A stretch of DNA of 64,000 nucleotides from Dipteronia dyeriana (Eukaryota; Streptophyta; Magnoliopsida; Sapindales; Sapindaceae), in contig CM065302.1 of the NCBI GenBank assembly GCA_032871835.1, forward strand, positions 2,851,094-2,915,093. The letters are read 5' to 3'. Below are positions 36,966 through 47,547 of the stretch, piece after piece; within the stretch, counting starts at the first letter, position 1; each line of letters begins with the position of its first letter. The notes below the pieces were generated by a model, which was given only the letters and a program-made list of their open reading frames with translations, ran no database searches and was not told where the DNA came from. The translations under genes were made by a program, and so were the position numbers.

Positions 36966-39900
36966 ATGGCTGAAAACCCACTTAGACATCCAGCAAGAAA
37001 CCAAGTTGAAAATCTTTTAGAAACTCTTGACAACATATCTCAACACAGCAACCATCCGTCTTATGTTGACCATGACAACCACATTAACCCAAATCCATCT
37101 AGAACTCTTAGAGACTACATGAATCACACACGTACTGGAGCACCTTCATGCATATCTTTCCCACCAAATGCAACACACTTTAATTTTAAACTGGGAATCA
37201 TTCAACTTTTACCCAATTTTCACGGTCTTGAATCTGAAAATCCATATTTGCATCTTAGAGAGTTTGAGAAAGTCTGTAACACTTGCACTGACCAAAATGT
37301 TAGCATGGATATAATCAAACTTAAGTTTTTCCCTTTTTCCTTAAAAGATAAAGCTAAAACTTGGTTACAAAACCTTAGATCAGGATCAATCCAAACTTGG
37401 AATAATATGCAACAACAGTTCTTAAAGAAATTTTTCCCACCTCATAGAACAAACTCTCTTAAGAGGCAAATCATTTCATTTGCCCAAAAACCTGGGGAAA
37501 CACTTTACCAATGTTGGGATAGGTTCAAAGAGTTGTTAAATGTCTGTCCATATCACGGTTTTGAAACATAGAGGATAGTGTCACATTTCTATGAGGGACT
37601 CACACCCCAAAGTAGACAAGTCGTTGAAATGATGTGTAATGGGGAGTTCATTGACAAAAGTTCTGAAGAGGCACTTGAATACCTTGACCATTTCACCGAA
37701 AGTGCTCAAAATTGGGACACCATTGGTTATTATGAGTCCATGAGCAAACCACAACCATCTCCATCTAGTGGAGGCATTTACAATCTTAGGGAAGATCATG
37801 AACTTCAAGCTAGATTCGCATCCCTAACTAGGAAAGTTGAAGCTTTAGAAACTAAAAATAGTGAACATGTAAAATCTGTACAAGAAATCACATGCCATGT
37901 ATGTGATTCTAATGATCATATCACTCATAGTTGTCCAACTTTGCCAGCCATAAAAGATTGCCTTCATGAACAAGCCAATGTTTTGCACACTTTCAACAAG
38001 CCAAATTCAAACTCATACTCACAAACCTACAATCCTTGTTGGAAAAATCACCCAAATTTTAGTTGGAGGAACAACAATCAAGCCCAGTCTTTACAACCAC
38101 CAGGTCCATCACATCCACAAACACACCAGAATTTCCAAAACCCTCAAGGTTATGTACCTTATGTCCCATCATATAGGAAAAACCTTGAAGACAGTTTACA
38201 CTCATTCATTGAGAAGCAAGAATCCATTAACAGCCAAACTGCACAAACCTTGATAGATGTTAAAGATACTTTGGCAAAGATTGCTTCTACACTCACCACA
38301 CATGAAAAAGGTAAGTTTCCGTCTCAACCACAACCAAATCCCAAGAGGCAGTCAAGTTCCTATGATAATAACCAATGTCCAGATCAAGTCAAAACAATTA
38401 TCACTCTTCGTAGTGGTAAGGTCATCGAAAAACCTATTCTTGAATATGGTAAAAATGGTGACGAGTCACTTTCCAAGGGTAAGGAAGGGGTTGATAAAAC
38501 CACTGTTGACGAATAAATAATTGAATCCCCACTTACACTCCCATATCCTCAGGCCCTTAAAAATTCACAGAAATCGAAGCATTCCCCAGAGATTTTTGAA
38601 ATTTTCAAACATATAAAGATCAATATCCCTTTGTTGAACGCAACCAAACAGGTACCTTCCTATGCCAAATTTTTTAAGGATCTGTGCACTGTGAAAAAGA
38701 AGCATCAGGTAAGAAAGAAAGTCTTTATGGCTGAACAGGTAAGTTCCATTCTTTCCAATAAAAATGTTTTGAAATATAAAGATCCTGGCTGTCCCACTAT
38801 TTCCTGCACAATTGGTAACTGTAAAATTGAGCATGCTTTACTTGACCTAGGTGCTAGTGTAAATTTGCTCCCATACTCATTCTATCAGCAACTTAAACTT
38901 GGTGAGTTAAAGCCGACTTCAACTACACCCTGTCTTGCTGATAGGTCAATTAAAATACCAAAAGGAATAGTGGAAGATGTGTTAGTACAAGTCGATAAAT
39001 GTATCTACCGAGTAGATTTTATTGTCTTGGAAACACAACATGTTGTTAATGAGCACAAATCAATTCCTGTTATATTGGGCCGACCATTTTTGGCTACTGC
39101 TAATGCCTTGATTAATTGCATGAATGGAATAATGAGCATGTCTTTTGGAAATATGGAAATTAAGCTTAATGTTTTCAACATATCTAATGAACCATTTGAT
39201 GATGAAAATGAAGATAAAGATGTAGACATTATTGAAACCATTGTTGAAGATCATGTTCAAAAGGATTCTTTTAACTCATCTGAAATTTGTTTGATCAATT
39301 CACCCGAGTCAAGCTTGCAATCACATCTTGATAATTGTTTGCAGGTTGTCGAAAAAGAAAGAGACACTTTAGATTTTGAAGAATTGGAAAAGAAAGATGA
39401 CGAGCTAGAAGAAAAAGCACCCATCAATGATTCTTTTCCTGATGATCTTTTATTCTCTATCACAACTTTGCCTTGGTATGCTGACATTGTTAATTATCTT
39501 GCAACAGGAATGATGCCACTCGATTGGAATGCACAGGACAGAAATAAATTTTTGACCGAGGTAAAACGTTTTTACTGGGATGACCCGTACTTATTCAAGT
39601 ATTGTCCTGATCAAATTGTTCGATGGTGTATTTCAGGCAATGAGGTAAGTAGTGTCATTGAATTTTGTCATTTTGAAGCATGTGGTGGTCATTTTTTGTC
39701 AAAGAAAACGGCTGCAAAAATCTTGCAGTGTGGATTTTATTGGCCCACCTTATTTAAAGACGCACATGCATTTTGTAAAACCTGTGAAAAATGTCAAAAG
39801 TTAGGATCCATTTCCAAGCGAAACATGATGCCTTTAAACCCCATTCTTGTCATTGAAATATTTGATTGTTGGGGAATTGATTTTATGGGTCCATTTCCAC

Positions 39901-40775
39901 CGTCATTTGGATTTTTGTACATTTTAGTTGCTGTTGATTATGTGTCAAAATGGGTCGAGGCAATTCCTTGTCGAAATAATGATCACAAAACAGTGATCAA
40001 GTTTTTAAAGGAAAATCTTTTGAGTCGATTTGGAATCCCTCGAGCCATTATCAGTGATGGAGGCAAACACTTTTGTAACAAATCTTTTGAGTCTTTAATG
40101 AAGAAATATGGAGTCACACACAAAATTGCCACACCATACCACCCTCAAACAAGTGGTCAAGTTGAGTTAGCAAATAGGGAGATAAAACATATCTTGTAAA
40201 AAACGGTTAACCTTCATCGAAAAGATTGGTCTCTTAGACTAAATGATGTACTTTAAGCTTACCGCACTGCATTCAAAATATCTTTGGGTATGTCTCTTTA
40301 TCGTTTAGTTTATGGAAAACCTTGCCACTTATCTGTTGAACTTGAGAAAAAAGCATATTAGGCCATTAAAACTTTCAATTCTAACATAAATGATGCTGGT
40401 GAATCGCACAAGTTGCAATTAAATGAACTTGAAGAATTAAGAAATTATGCATATGAAAATGCAAAAATTCTTAAAGGAAAATCTAAAACCTGTCATGACA
40501 GACAAATTTTAAGAAGATCATTTGAAGTTGGTCAAAAGGTTTTACTTTATAATTCTCGATTTCATTTATTTCCTGGTAAATTGAAATTGAAATCGAAATG
40601 GAGTGGTCCATTTGTTGTGAAACACGTGTATCCATATGGTGCCCTTGACATTGAGAATCCTAGGAATGATAATGTGTTTAAAGTAAATGGACAACGTGTG
40701 AAATCATTCTTAGAAAATACAGATTTTCAAAAAGACTCTACCGTCCTTTTTTACCCTTGTTACAAATGTGAGTAA
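36966..40775 (+). pseudogene. Athila-type gag-protease-integrase polyprotein lacking RT/RNase H
   Basis: A single reading frame runs from ATG 36966 to 40775, interrupted only by stops at 37569, 38514, 40197 and about 40254 and 40360. No frameshift is seen. Gag: RTLRDYMNHTRTGAPSC, LLPNFHGLESENPYLHLREF. A CX2C-type zinc knuckle (CHVCDSNDHITHSC) follows near 37900. Protease: [15 protein letters not shown] and [10 protein letters not shown] Glu/Asp-rich linker (39170-39430) then runs straight into [14 protein letters not shown] and the integrase: zinc finger, then the DDE core with [16 protein letters not shown] and the [14 protein letters not shown]lu. The C-terminal part ([18 protein letters not shown]) follows. 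RT and RNase H, which should lie between protease and integrase, are gone without loss of frame. Two stops sit where the family has Trp. Confidence 0.85.
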
Positions 40776-40994
40776 ACAAATCTTTTGCTTTTGACTTTAT
40801 TTGTGTTTGCAATTAATATTTTTGTTTTTGTTCGCTTTTACGTTTTGAATTTTTACAGGATTAATTTCTAGGTTCAGTTTTTGCTTGGTGCGTTTTTACA
40901 ATATAACCCTGGTTAAGTGGCGGATAACGGTACTCCGTGACAATTCCAGTCGGTTTAATTCAGTTTTCCAAATAAATGATCCCTAAAACAAGGC
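40776..40994 (+). other. Post-integrase spacer with splice-acceptor-like site
   Basis: T-rich stretch ending in tttttacag at about 40850-40860. Comparable sites precede env-like ORFs in retroelements; role here inferred. Confidence 0.35.
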
Positions 40995-41545
40995 ATGGAT
41001 GAAATTTTCACAAACCTGCGAAAATATTTCTCATCGTTGCCCCAAAATGCTCTAAAAAAGATTTACAAAGCACGTTCCGAAAGATTACGCTTACTGAAGA
41101 TAAACAACATTCCTATTGAAATTCGCTGGTTGATCGAAGCTAAGGTACGTCTAGCAGGTGAGTCTGCTGATTCATTTATATCTTGCATGTCTGGTTTTGA
41201 AAGAAGTACCTTGTAAAAAAACCAAGAGCTAAGAAGTTAGGGGTTACTTGTCACAAATGTGCACGTACAAATTGCAACACACATTGTCGTTCTTTAGGAA
41301 TGGTGTCTAATAATCGGGAAGATAAAATTTTATTCATTAGGCATGGTTTGCGTAGGGAGTCACTGGATAATATCCTAACGACTCTTGATGCACATCCTAG
41401 TGGATATGTGCAAATGACAATTGACCGATTATGGCCACAATTTCAAAAAGAACATGCACAATATAGTCTTGGGAATCTAACTTTAAAAGACCTTGTTTGC
41501 CAATTTATAAGAAAATTGGATGGGAAGCATATCCCCGACCCATAG
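40995..41545 (+). pseudogene. Unrecognised ORF between integrase and LOG, one frameshift
   Basis: Starts at ATG 40995 (MDEIFTNLRKYFSSLPQN). That frame stops at about 41215 just before a run of A. A shifted frame open from about 41200 continues to 41545. The second part holds four closely spaced Cys and a His (CHKCARTNCNTHC), a possible zinc-binding loop, then a charged region (LWPQFQKEHAQYSLGNLTLKDLVCQFIRKLDG). Total ~180 residues if joined conceptually. I do not recognise the family. It could be a remnant of the Athila second ORF or part of a captured gene. Confidence 0.45.
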
Positions 41546-41850
41546 AGGGCGTTGAAGTCGTTTCTGGACGTAAAACCAGAGGAAGATGTGAGCCACAATC
41601 ACAACTACCAATAAATATCTTTTTGTTTTTATTATCTTTTTCCTTCCGCATTTAATGTCTTTTGTAATTATTGTTGTTTACTTTTGATTTTTGAACCATT
41701 TGGATATAATATCATTGACAAATACGCCGCCCTATACATATAGGTGTATCATTGTGTTACCTTTTCAGGATCTATAAATACAAGCATTTGTTTTCCCTTT
41801 TGCTTCAAGCACTCATAAACATTCAAAAGAAAAATTCAGAGAGTGCATTA
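41546..41850 (+). promoter_or_regulatory. Region upstream of LOG with TATA-like and splice-acceptor-like sites
   Basis: ccttttcag ending at 41768 could be a 3' splice site. ctataaata at about 41771-41780 could be a TATA box ~75 bases before the ATG, followed by an A-rich leader. Either would let LOG be expressed apart from gag-pol. Both are consensus matches only. Confidence 0.4.
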
Positions 41851-42504
41851 ATGGTGTCACCTTCAACTAAACGATTCACAAACATTTGTGTGTTTTGTGA
41901 CACCAATTATGGGAAGTACAGAGAGTTTGTTAATGCTGCAACTCATCTTGGTAAGGTTTTGGCTGAGCGAAAAATACACCTAGTGTATGGAGGAGGTAAC
42001 TTGGGATTAATGGGGTGTGTTTCACGAGCTGCACGAGACGGAGGTAGTCAAGTTCTATGTATTGTCCTAAAACCTATGGCCGCAGCAGACATCATCGGAA
42101 AGACAAACGGCGAAGAGCTAGTTGTTTCATGTATGCCTGAAAGATTGACTGCTATGTTACATCATGCTGATGCGTTTATAGCTTTGCCAGGTGGTTTTGG
42201 AACCTTAGAAGAAATCTTTACAATGGCATCCTGGACGCAACTACACATCCATGAGAAACCTATCGGTTTGTTGAATGTTAATAAATTTTATGATGGTTTG
42301 CTTTCATTTCTTGATCATGCTCAGAAAAATTATTACATTCCACCTTCAATTCGAAAAATCTTTATATCTGCTTCAAGTCCTCATGAGCTGATTGACCAGT
42401 TACAAGCTTTCAATTATGTGCCAGATCCTTCAACCTCCAAAATTGATTGGTCCACTGATGAAGAGAACAAGAAACGCAGAATTGATCTGAATCTCAGTTT
42501 GTGA
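41851..42504 (+). CDS. LONELY GUY-type cytokinin riboside 5'-monophosphate phosphoribohydrolase, intronless, inside the Athila element
   Basis: LOG enzymes release active cytokinin bases from riboside monophosphates in one step. 217 residues, one uninterrupted frame. Rossmann-like nucleotide-binding start FTNICVFC (9-16), VYGGGNLGLMG (45-55), MPERLTAM (95-102) with the conserved Arg, and the signature PGGFGTLEE (113-121) with its catalytic Glu. KPIGLLNVNKFYDGLLSFLD (136-155) follows. C-terminal extension 191-217 ends IDLNLSL, which fits the LxLxL form of an EAR motif. ATG 41851 was chosen over the in-frame 41752 because family homology begins right after it. It lies between integrase and the 3' LTR. 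Plant LOG genes normally contain several introns, so this copy looks cDNA-derived. Diverged from canonical LOG in residues 66-100. Whether it is active is not known. Confidence 0.9.
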   Translation: MVSPSTKRFTNICVFCDTNYGKYREFVNAATHLGKVLAERKIHLVYGGGNLGLMGCVSRAARDGGSQVLCIVLKPMAAADIIGKTNGEELVVSCMPERLTAMLHHADAFIALPGGFGTLEEIFTMASWTQLHIHEKPIGLLNVNKFYDGLLSFLDHAQKNYYIPPSIRKIFISASSPHELIDQLQAFNYVPDPSTSKIDWSTDEENKKRRIDLNLSL

Positions 42505-43692
42505 TTGTATTTTCCTTTATTTTGTATTTCTTTTGTTATTTTACAGGATTTTGTTGTCTTTCAAGTTGTTCAGGTGATATCTTCTAAACCTTAACTCTTT
42601 CTAAAGACATTGGGGACAATGTCTCATTCTGGTTGGGGGGAGGAGATAGTTGATTCAATAAATTTTGTTTTTCAAAAAAAAAAAAAACTAATTTCTAACC
42701 ATTTTTTTTTTGTAAAGGTGGCCGAGTAAGGAGATCTTTTAGATACTTCTGAGACGCATCTTTGTAGTTCTGATGCATTTTTTTTCCTTTCTTCTAACTA
42801 TTCAAATTTATAAACTCTCCATTGTGATATCATTGACTAATCCTTTTGTTCATTAAGTCATCTTGAGAAATTTTTTAACTATTCTAAACACACACGCACA
42901 TTGACACGTGATTATGTGCAGTAAGTTGAGATTTTACGATATTGAGTTCTGAAACATCATTCAAGGGTAACAACCGAATGCAATGGTCTTGTTTAAAATT
43001 TTATATAGTAATAATAATAATAATAATTTTGTGTGTTGTGACCAAAACTCTTACTTAGTAGTCGGGCCTCATGCCTCAGTAAGCATAGAGTGTTCGCGTA
43101 AAACGGTGGAGTCTGGATAAAAATAAAGTACAGTTCTATAGCCTCTTTAACTCGAGCAATTAAGTTCGAGGGGTGCTTTAACACCTAATGCCCTAAGACC
43201 AACTGGTTTGGGATTCATTGACCCAAAGCTCGTTATACGGGTTAAAGAGAAAACTTAATTGAATTGTACTAAAAAAAAAAACATCTGCAATCCGAGTAAT
43301 TAAGCCCGTAGGAGTGTTTTAACACTTAATGCCCTAAAGCCAACTGGTTTGGGAGTCATTGGCCTAAAGCTCGCTACATGGATTAAAGATGGAATGTTTG
43401 TTTCCAATTTTGTTGTATTAAAAAAAAAAAAAACTGCTGCCTAAGGAAAAAGCCCTGGTAAGATTTTGGAATGAAAATATTGATTGATTTCAATTGAATC
43501 TCATAGTTATCGTGTTGATCTTTATTGAGTACAAGAAAGTTTGACTGATAACTCAATTGATGACTGGTTGTCAAAGGGTGAGAAAAGAGGTATGGGGGAG
43601 TTTGTCTATTTGGTAGTTTAGAGATTTGAATTTGAGTCTTTACTATTTTAGCTTTAATTGCTAGCGACTGGCAATAAGCTGGTTGGGTGGTG
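42505..43692 (+). other. Athila-type 3' untranslated region to polypurine tract
   Basis: Contains cattggggacaatgtctcat and a ggttggggggaggag run at about 42612-42647, both characteristic of Athila 3' regions. A ~160 bp unit with aaccaactggtttggga-type words is repeated at about 43143-43270 and 43292-43390. Ends with a G-rich tract (ggttgggtgg) before the LTR. No ORF supported. Confidence 0.6.
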
Positions 43693-44309
43693 TGATTAAC
43701 ATTGAAAAGTGTATGTTTACTAAGGGATAATATCATCATTTTACACTTCCAATATGATTAATTCCTCAATTTAGACATAATTTCGTTCGTTCGCATAAAT
43801 AAATGTGTTGTATAGTAATCAATATATTTTTCTTTGTATTTCAGAGGTATTTCGATCAATTCAGAATCATGGAGATTTCAGATGGCAAAACAAATATCGT
43901 TTTCAAGTTTAGAACGTCAAAAAACCTTAAGAAGACCACGAAGGGCATTTTCATAATTTTGACTATTCACTGTTCACTGTTCACAATTGACTTTCACTAT
44001 TCACAGTTGACTTTTACTGTTTATAGTTGAATTTTCACTGTTCACTCATGATGCGTTACTGTTCACTCTCGGATGCGGTACTGTTTGCTGTCACTATTCA
44101 CTGAAGGGTATTTTTGTAATTTTAACTATCACTGTTCATAGTTGACCTTAACAGTTCACAGTTGACTTTCACTGTTCACTCACTGATACGGTTACTGTTC
44201 ACTCATGGATGAGTTACTGTTCACTGATGACATGGCGAAATCTGGACGCTATATTCTAAATTCATCCGATGGTTAATTTTCATCCGTATTTTGTATAAAT
44301 AAGGGGTCT

Positions 44310-44340
<31 letters not shown>

Positions 44341-44995
44341 TTTGATGTCCTGAATCCAAATCTGATGTTAGATTTGTGAAATTCTCTCTCTTTTGTTCTC
44401 AAATTCTTAGTTTAAATAAAATAGTTATTTTCTAGTTAAATTATGTTTGGCTAATTTTACATAGCTGGGGCCAAAAGTGATACCGTTGGTATGAAAAATA
44501 TGATCAAATTATGGTAAGTTTTTTATTTTTATGCTTTCTCTCCTCTGATCTTTGTGGAGTTTTTGACTCACTGTAGATAGGCAGATATTGTCTAGCACAG
44601 TGGGTACTTTTACCCATATTTATCATATAGTGGTTTATCCCATCTAATCTTTGTGGAGTTTTTGACTCACTATAGATAGACAGATATTGTCTAGCACAGT
44701 GAGTACTTTTACCCACATCTATTAGAGAGTGATCAGTGGAGTGGAATACCCTCCCATTAATCTATACTAAATATAAATAATTGGATCATATTCGAATTAC
44801 CAACAGTGGATCCCTTAACCCAAGTTTTAATTTTAATTGATTTATATTTTATAACAAGTTTATTAATTAATCTATAAGTTAATTCTACAAGGACAAGTGA
44901 ACAACCTCCCTGTGGTTCGACCCGGTCTTACCGGTTAATTTATTACTTTGACACTCTTATACTTGAGAGTAGGAATACTTCTTTCGGACGTGTCA
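43693..44995 (+). repeat. 3' LTR of the Athila-type element
   Basis: 1303 bp. Differs from the 5' LTR mainly in the actgttcac minisatellite and in a 28-base C run at 44310-44337, where the 5' LTR has only a short C tract. Confidence 0.85.
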
Positions 44996-45351
44996 GGATG
45001 GTCTTGACCAAGTCGTCTATACCCAATCGGCTAGTTTCCCCGACCAGGTTATTTGTGCTCGATCGGTTAGTTTCCCCGACCATCTTGGGTAATCTCGACT
45101 TGGCCTTGAGATCGTCTATTAATTGCCTTTGATTGATCTTTCTTTGTTGATTTTTATGACGTGGCATATCTAATAATGTTGACTTGTCATGCTATCAAAA
45201 AAATCCGTATAACACATGTTATAATAATTGTTTGCTAGATTGTGTATGAAGTTTGCTTGTCATTTTCATGAAACTTTATATGTTCTTTGAATTCAATTGT
45301 AAGTATTTGGTTGGATTTTTATGATGAACAAGTTAAATTGTTGTTGGTATA

Positions 45352-45495
45352 ATGACTCTTCATAACTACATTAGAACAAATGCACAACGAGATAGAGATT
45401 TTTATGAAAGTGAAAATTACTCAAGTGAAAATGTTAATGAAGAAACGGAGGTCAATGCACATGAAGACGATGGTCCGGGAATACGAGAAATATAA
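45352..45495 (+). pseudogene. C-terminal remnant of a Harbinger (HARBI1-like) transposase
   Basis: MTLHNYIRTNAQRDRDFYE matches the LHNYIRRxAQxDxxF end of plant PIF/Harbinger transposases, followed by an acidic tail and a stop at 45493-45495. The catalytic DDE part is not present in either half of the split transposon. Confidence 0.7.
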
Positions 45496-45499
45496 ATGT

Positions 45500-46313
45500 T
45501 AAGAAATGTAATTGCACAAGTTTAATGAGAGTGCGTACTTAGTAATTATTTACAATTATTCGTATGAAAAAACTCATGTAATAAGTTCTATAACGTTATC
45601 TTTGATAGTTTTTGTTTATATAATATATTCTTTTGGGTTTGCATAATTTAATACAATATCATGACCAAATTACATTTGTTGAATTACATAAGAGAAGAAA
45701 GTGATCTTGTTTTTAATTTTTTATTTGTTAATAAGGTGGGATTAATGTAATGCTTATTAAGATTTGAATTCTTGATATGGTTATGTTTAATATAGGATTT
45801 TTCAAGAAATGTACATACATCTAAGATTTTAAGGATTATTTTAATATTTATATAAAACAAAAAAAAATTATTTGAATAGGCAGCTGAATTAAAAATTAAA
45901 TGATTGGTCATATAAATATCGAGAAATAATAATGATAATTTTATTATATTATTATTATATTTTACATAAAAGGAGAAATTATTATGATTATTATTTTAGT
46001 TCAAAATATTAACCTTCATTTCAGCTATTAAAATCCCTATAAAAAAAATTCTTATGAAGTTCATCAAAGAATTATAGTGGATAAGGTCAAATTTCATTAC
46101 AACGGTGTCCTTTTAGTAATTTTACACAGTCATAATACTTTTTACTTCCACTTTATCAAACACATTAAAATTGTTTTTGGTTCTTACAGCACTTTTAAAA
46201 ATCAGTTTACCAAACACTCAGCTGATTCTTCCCATAACAATTCTAAAAGCAATTTCCCCCATAGCAGAGTCAAAAGCAATTCCCCCTCACACACAACAAT
46301 ACCAAAGTTGGCC
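45500..46313 (+). other. Right subterminal part of the Harbinger element
   Basis: AT-rich non-coding DNA. From about 46090 it closely matches 63710-63900 of the second Harbinger-related copy. Confidence 0.55.
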
Positions 46314-46827
46314 TTAATCAAATGATCACAAATTTAGAATCAATTACACACATTTCAATTACACAAAAATAATCATATTTACCATGTTTTGTTTGATTAT
46401 TACATGTTGTATAACAAACAATTTAGATGTAGTGGAAATGGTGAAGAATGCCACTTTTTTTTTATCCCTTGCAGTGATGTCACCGTTATAATAAGTTAAG
46501 TTTAAAAGACACCTATTATGGTGAGCTACAGAAATTGCCCTTAAATAATCGATTTTTTATTATTTAAAAGCTGTCGTTCAAAAAAGTTGTCTGAAAATCA
46601 ATCAACTACTCCATTTTTTTCTTCAGAAAACGACCTCCATTCCAAATATTGCACAAGAAGGTAAATTAATATTTCTGATCTTCATTTCCATTTTTTCTTG
46701 TATTTCTGTGTGGTATAACACTGTATGAATATTTATGAACATGTTGTCTCAACTTTTTTATGTTTATGTCTAGGAGTTGTAAACTTTTAAAAAATAATGA
46801 ATGAATATGTATACATATTTTTTTGTA

Positions 46828-47012
46828 TATATATTTGGCCGAGTTGAGTTGTGGTGGTGCAAACAAGTTTAAAATTTTGGGCATAAAAGCTAGAAAGCAT
46901 TTTAAAAAAGCTCGAAACAATATATTTGGCCGAGTTGAGTTGTGGTGGTACAAACAAGTTTTAAATATTGGGCATAAAAACTGGAAAGCATTTAAAAAAA
47001 GATCGAAACATT
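46828..47012 (+). repeat. Tandem duplication of a ~90 bp unit in the MULE left arm
   Basis: tatatttggccgagttgagt and the following ~70 bases (caaacaagttt, ttgggcataaaa, ggaaagcatt) occur twice in succession, starting near 46828 and 46920. Confidence 0.85.
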
Positions 47013-47034
47013 TGAAAAAAAGTTCGATCAAATT

Positions 47035-47460
47035 ATAAAAAAGCTCGTTCCAAAAAATAGATGTTGGATACGTAAAAAAAAAAGTTCAATCCCTTAAAAA
47101 AGTCTCATTCCATCAGAAAAAAAGGTCGATCCCTAAAAAAAAAGGTCGATCCTTGACAAAAAAAGCTCGATCCCTCACAAAAAAAAGCTCTATCCCGTAC
47201 AAAAAAAGTTCGATCCCTAAAAAAAAAACTCGATTCCTAAAATAAAAAGGTCGATCCATATTTGAAAAAAGCTCGATCCATATGAAAAAAAGCTCGAGCC
47301 ATATTAAAAAAAAAACTCGATGATGTACAAATAAAGCTCGGTCTTGAACAAAAATAGCTCGATCCCATTAGAAAAAGCTCGATCATGTACAAAAACGACT
47401 CGATCATGTACAAAAAAAAGCTCGATCAGTTAAAAAAAAGCTTCATCTCTTACACTTTTG
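47035..47460 (+). repeat. Left array of ~20 bp gctcgatcc repeats
   Basis: About 20 imperfect copies of aaaaaagctcgatccctnn, unit ~17-24 bp. Same family and same orientation as 49840-50945. Confidence 0.9.
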
Positions 47461-47547
47461 ATTTTTGTTTAATCCTTTATAATTATAAAATTAATATTAA
47501 ATATTTATTTCTTAATAATGGTTTTTGATGATGGTTTTGACAGGACA

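Larger units (their letters stand above)
35214..44995 (+). mobile_element. Athila-lineage LTR retrotransposon carrying a LOG gene, RT-less
   Basis: 9.8 kb, with a perfect 5 bp duplication ggatg (35209-35213 and 44996-45000). LTRs start TGATTAAC and end GACGTGTCA. Gag, protease and integrase match Athila-type proteins. Reverse transcriptase and both flanking pol parts are absent. The first ~300 bases of the two LTRs show about three differences by eye, so insertion is recent. The region after integrase carries an unrecognised ORF and a LONELY GUY gene. It is the youngest layer of the nest. Confidence 0.85.
30386..45214 (-). mobile_element. Gag-only (TR-GAG-like) LTR retrotransposon, split by Athila element
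   Basis: LTRs at 30386-31350 and 34431-35213 plus 45001-45214, each with TG/CA ends. The internal region 31351-34430 is only ~3.1 kb. A gag is readable on the minus strand and no pol domain was found, so it is a non-autonomous element whose 5' LTR is the right one. LTRs differ clearly by eye, so it is older than the element inside it. No flanking target duplication is visible, which fits a deletion at its edge in the Harbinger host. Confidence 0.7.
34431..45214 (-). repeat. Right (5') LTR of the gag-only element, interrupted
   Basis: LTR parts 34431-35213 and 45001-45214. The Athila element sits between them with a ggatg duplication. Sequence resumes on the far side in register with the left LTR. 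Confidence 0.75.
29215..46313 (+). mobile_element. PIF/Harbinger DNA transposon split by nested LTR elements
   Basis: Left half 29215-30385, right half 45215-46313. Ends ggttcagtttggaaatg and, reversed, ggccaactttggtattg are inverted partners. TTA flanks both (29212-29214, 46314-46316), the Harbinger target duplication. The right half keeps the C-terminal coding end of a HARBI1-like transposase. Subterminal sequences are shared with the element at 63157-63921. Most of the transposase is missing. Confidence 0.7.

Noticed and set aside
41752..41850. Upstream in-frame Met for LOG
   Set aside because: The 33 extra residues are hydrophobic and unrelated to LOG proteins and overlap the TATA-like and acceptor-like sites; 41851 fits better.
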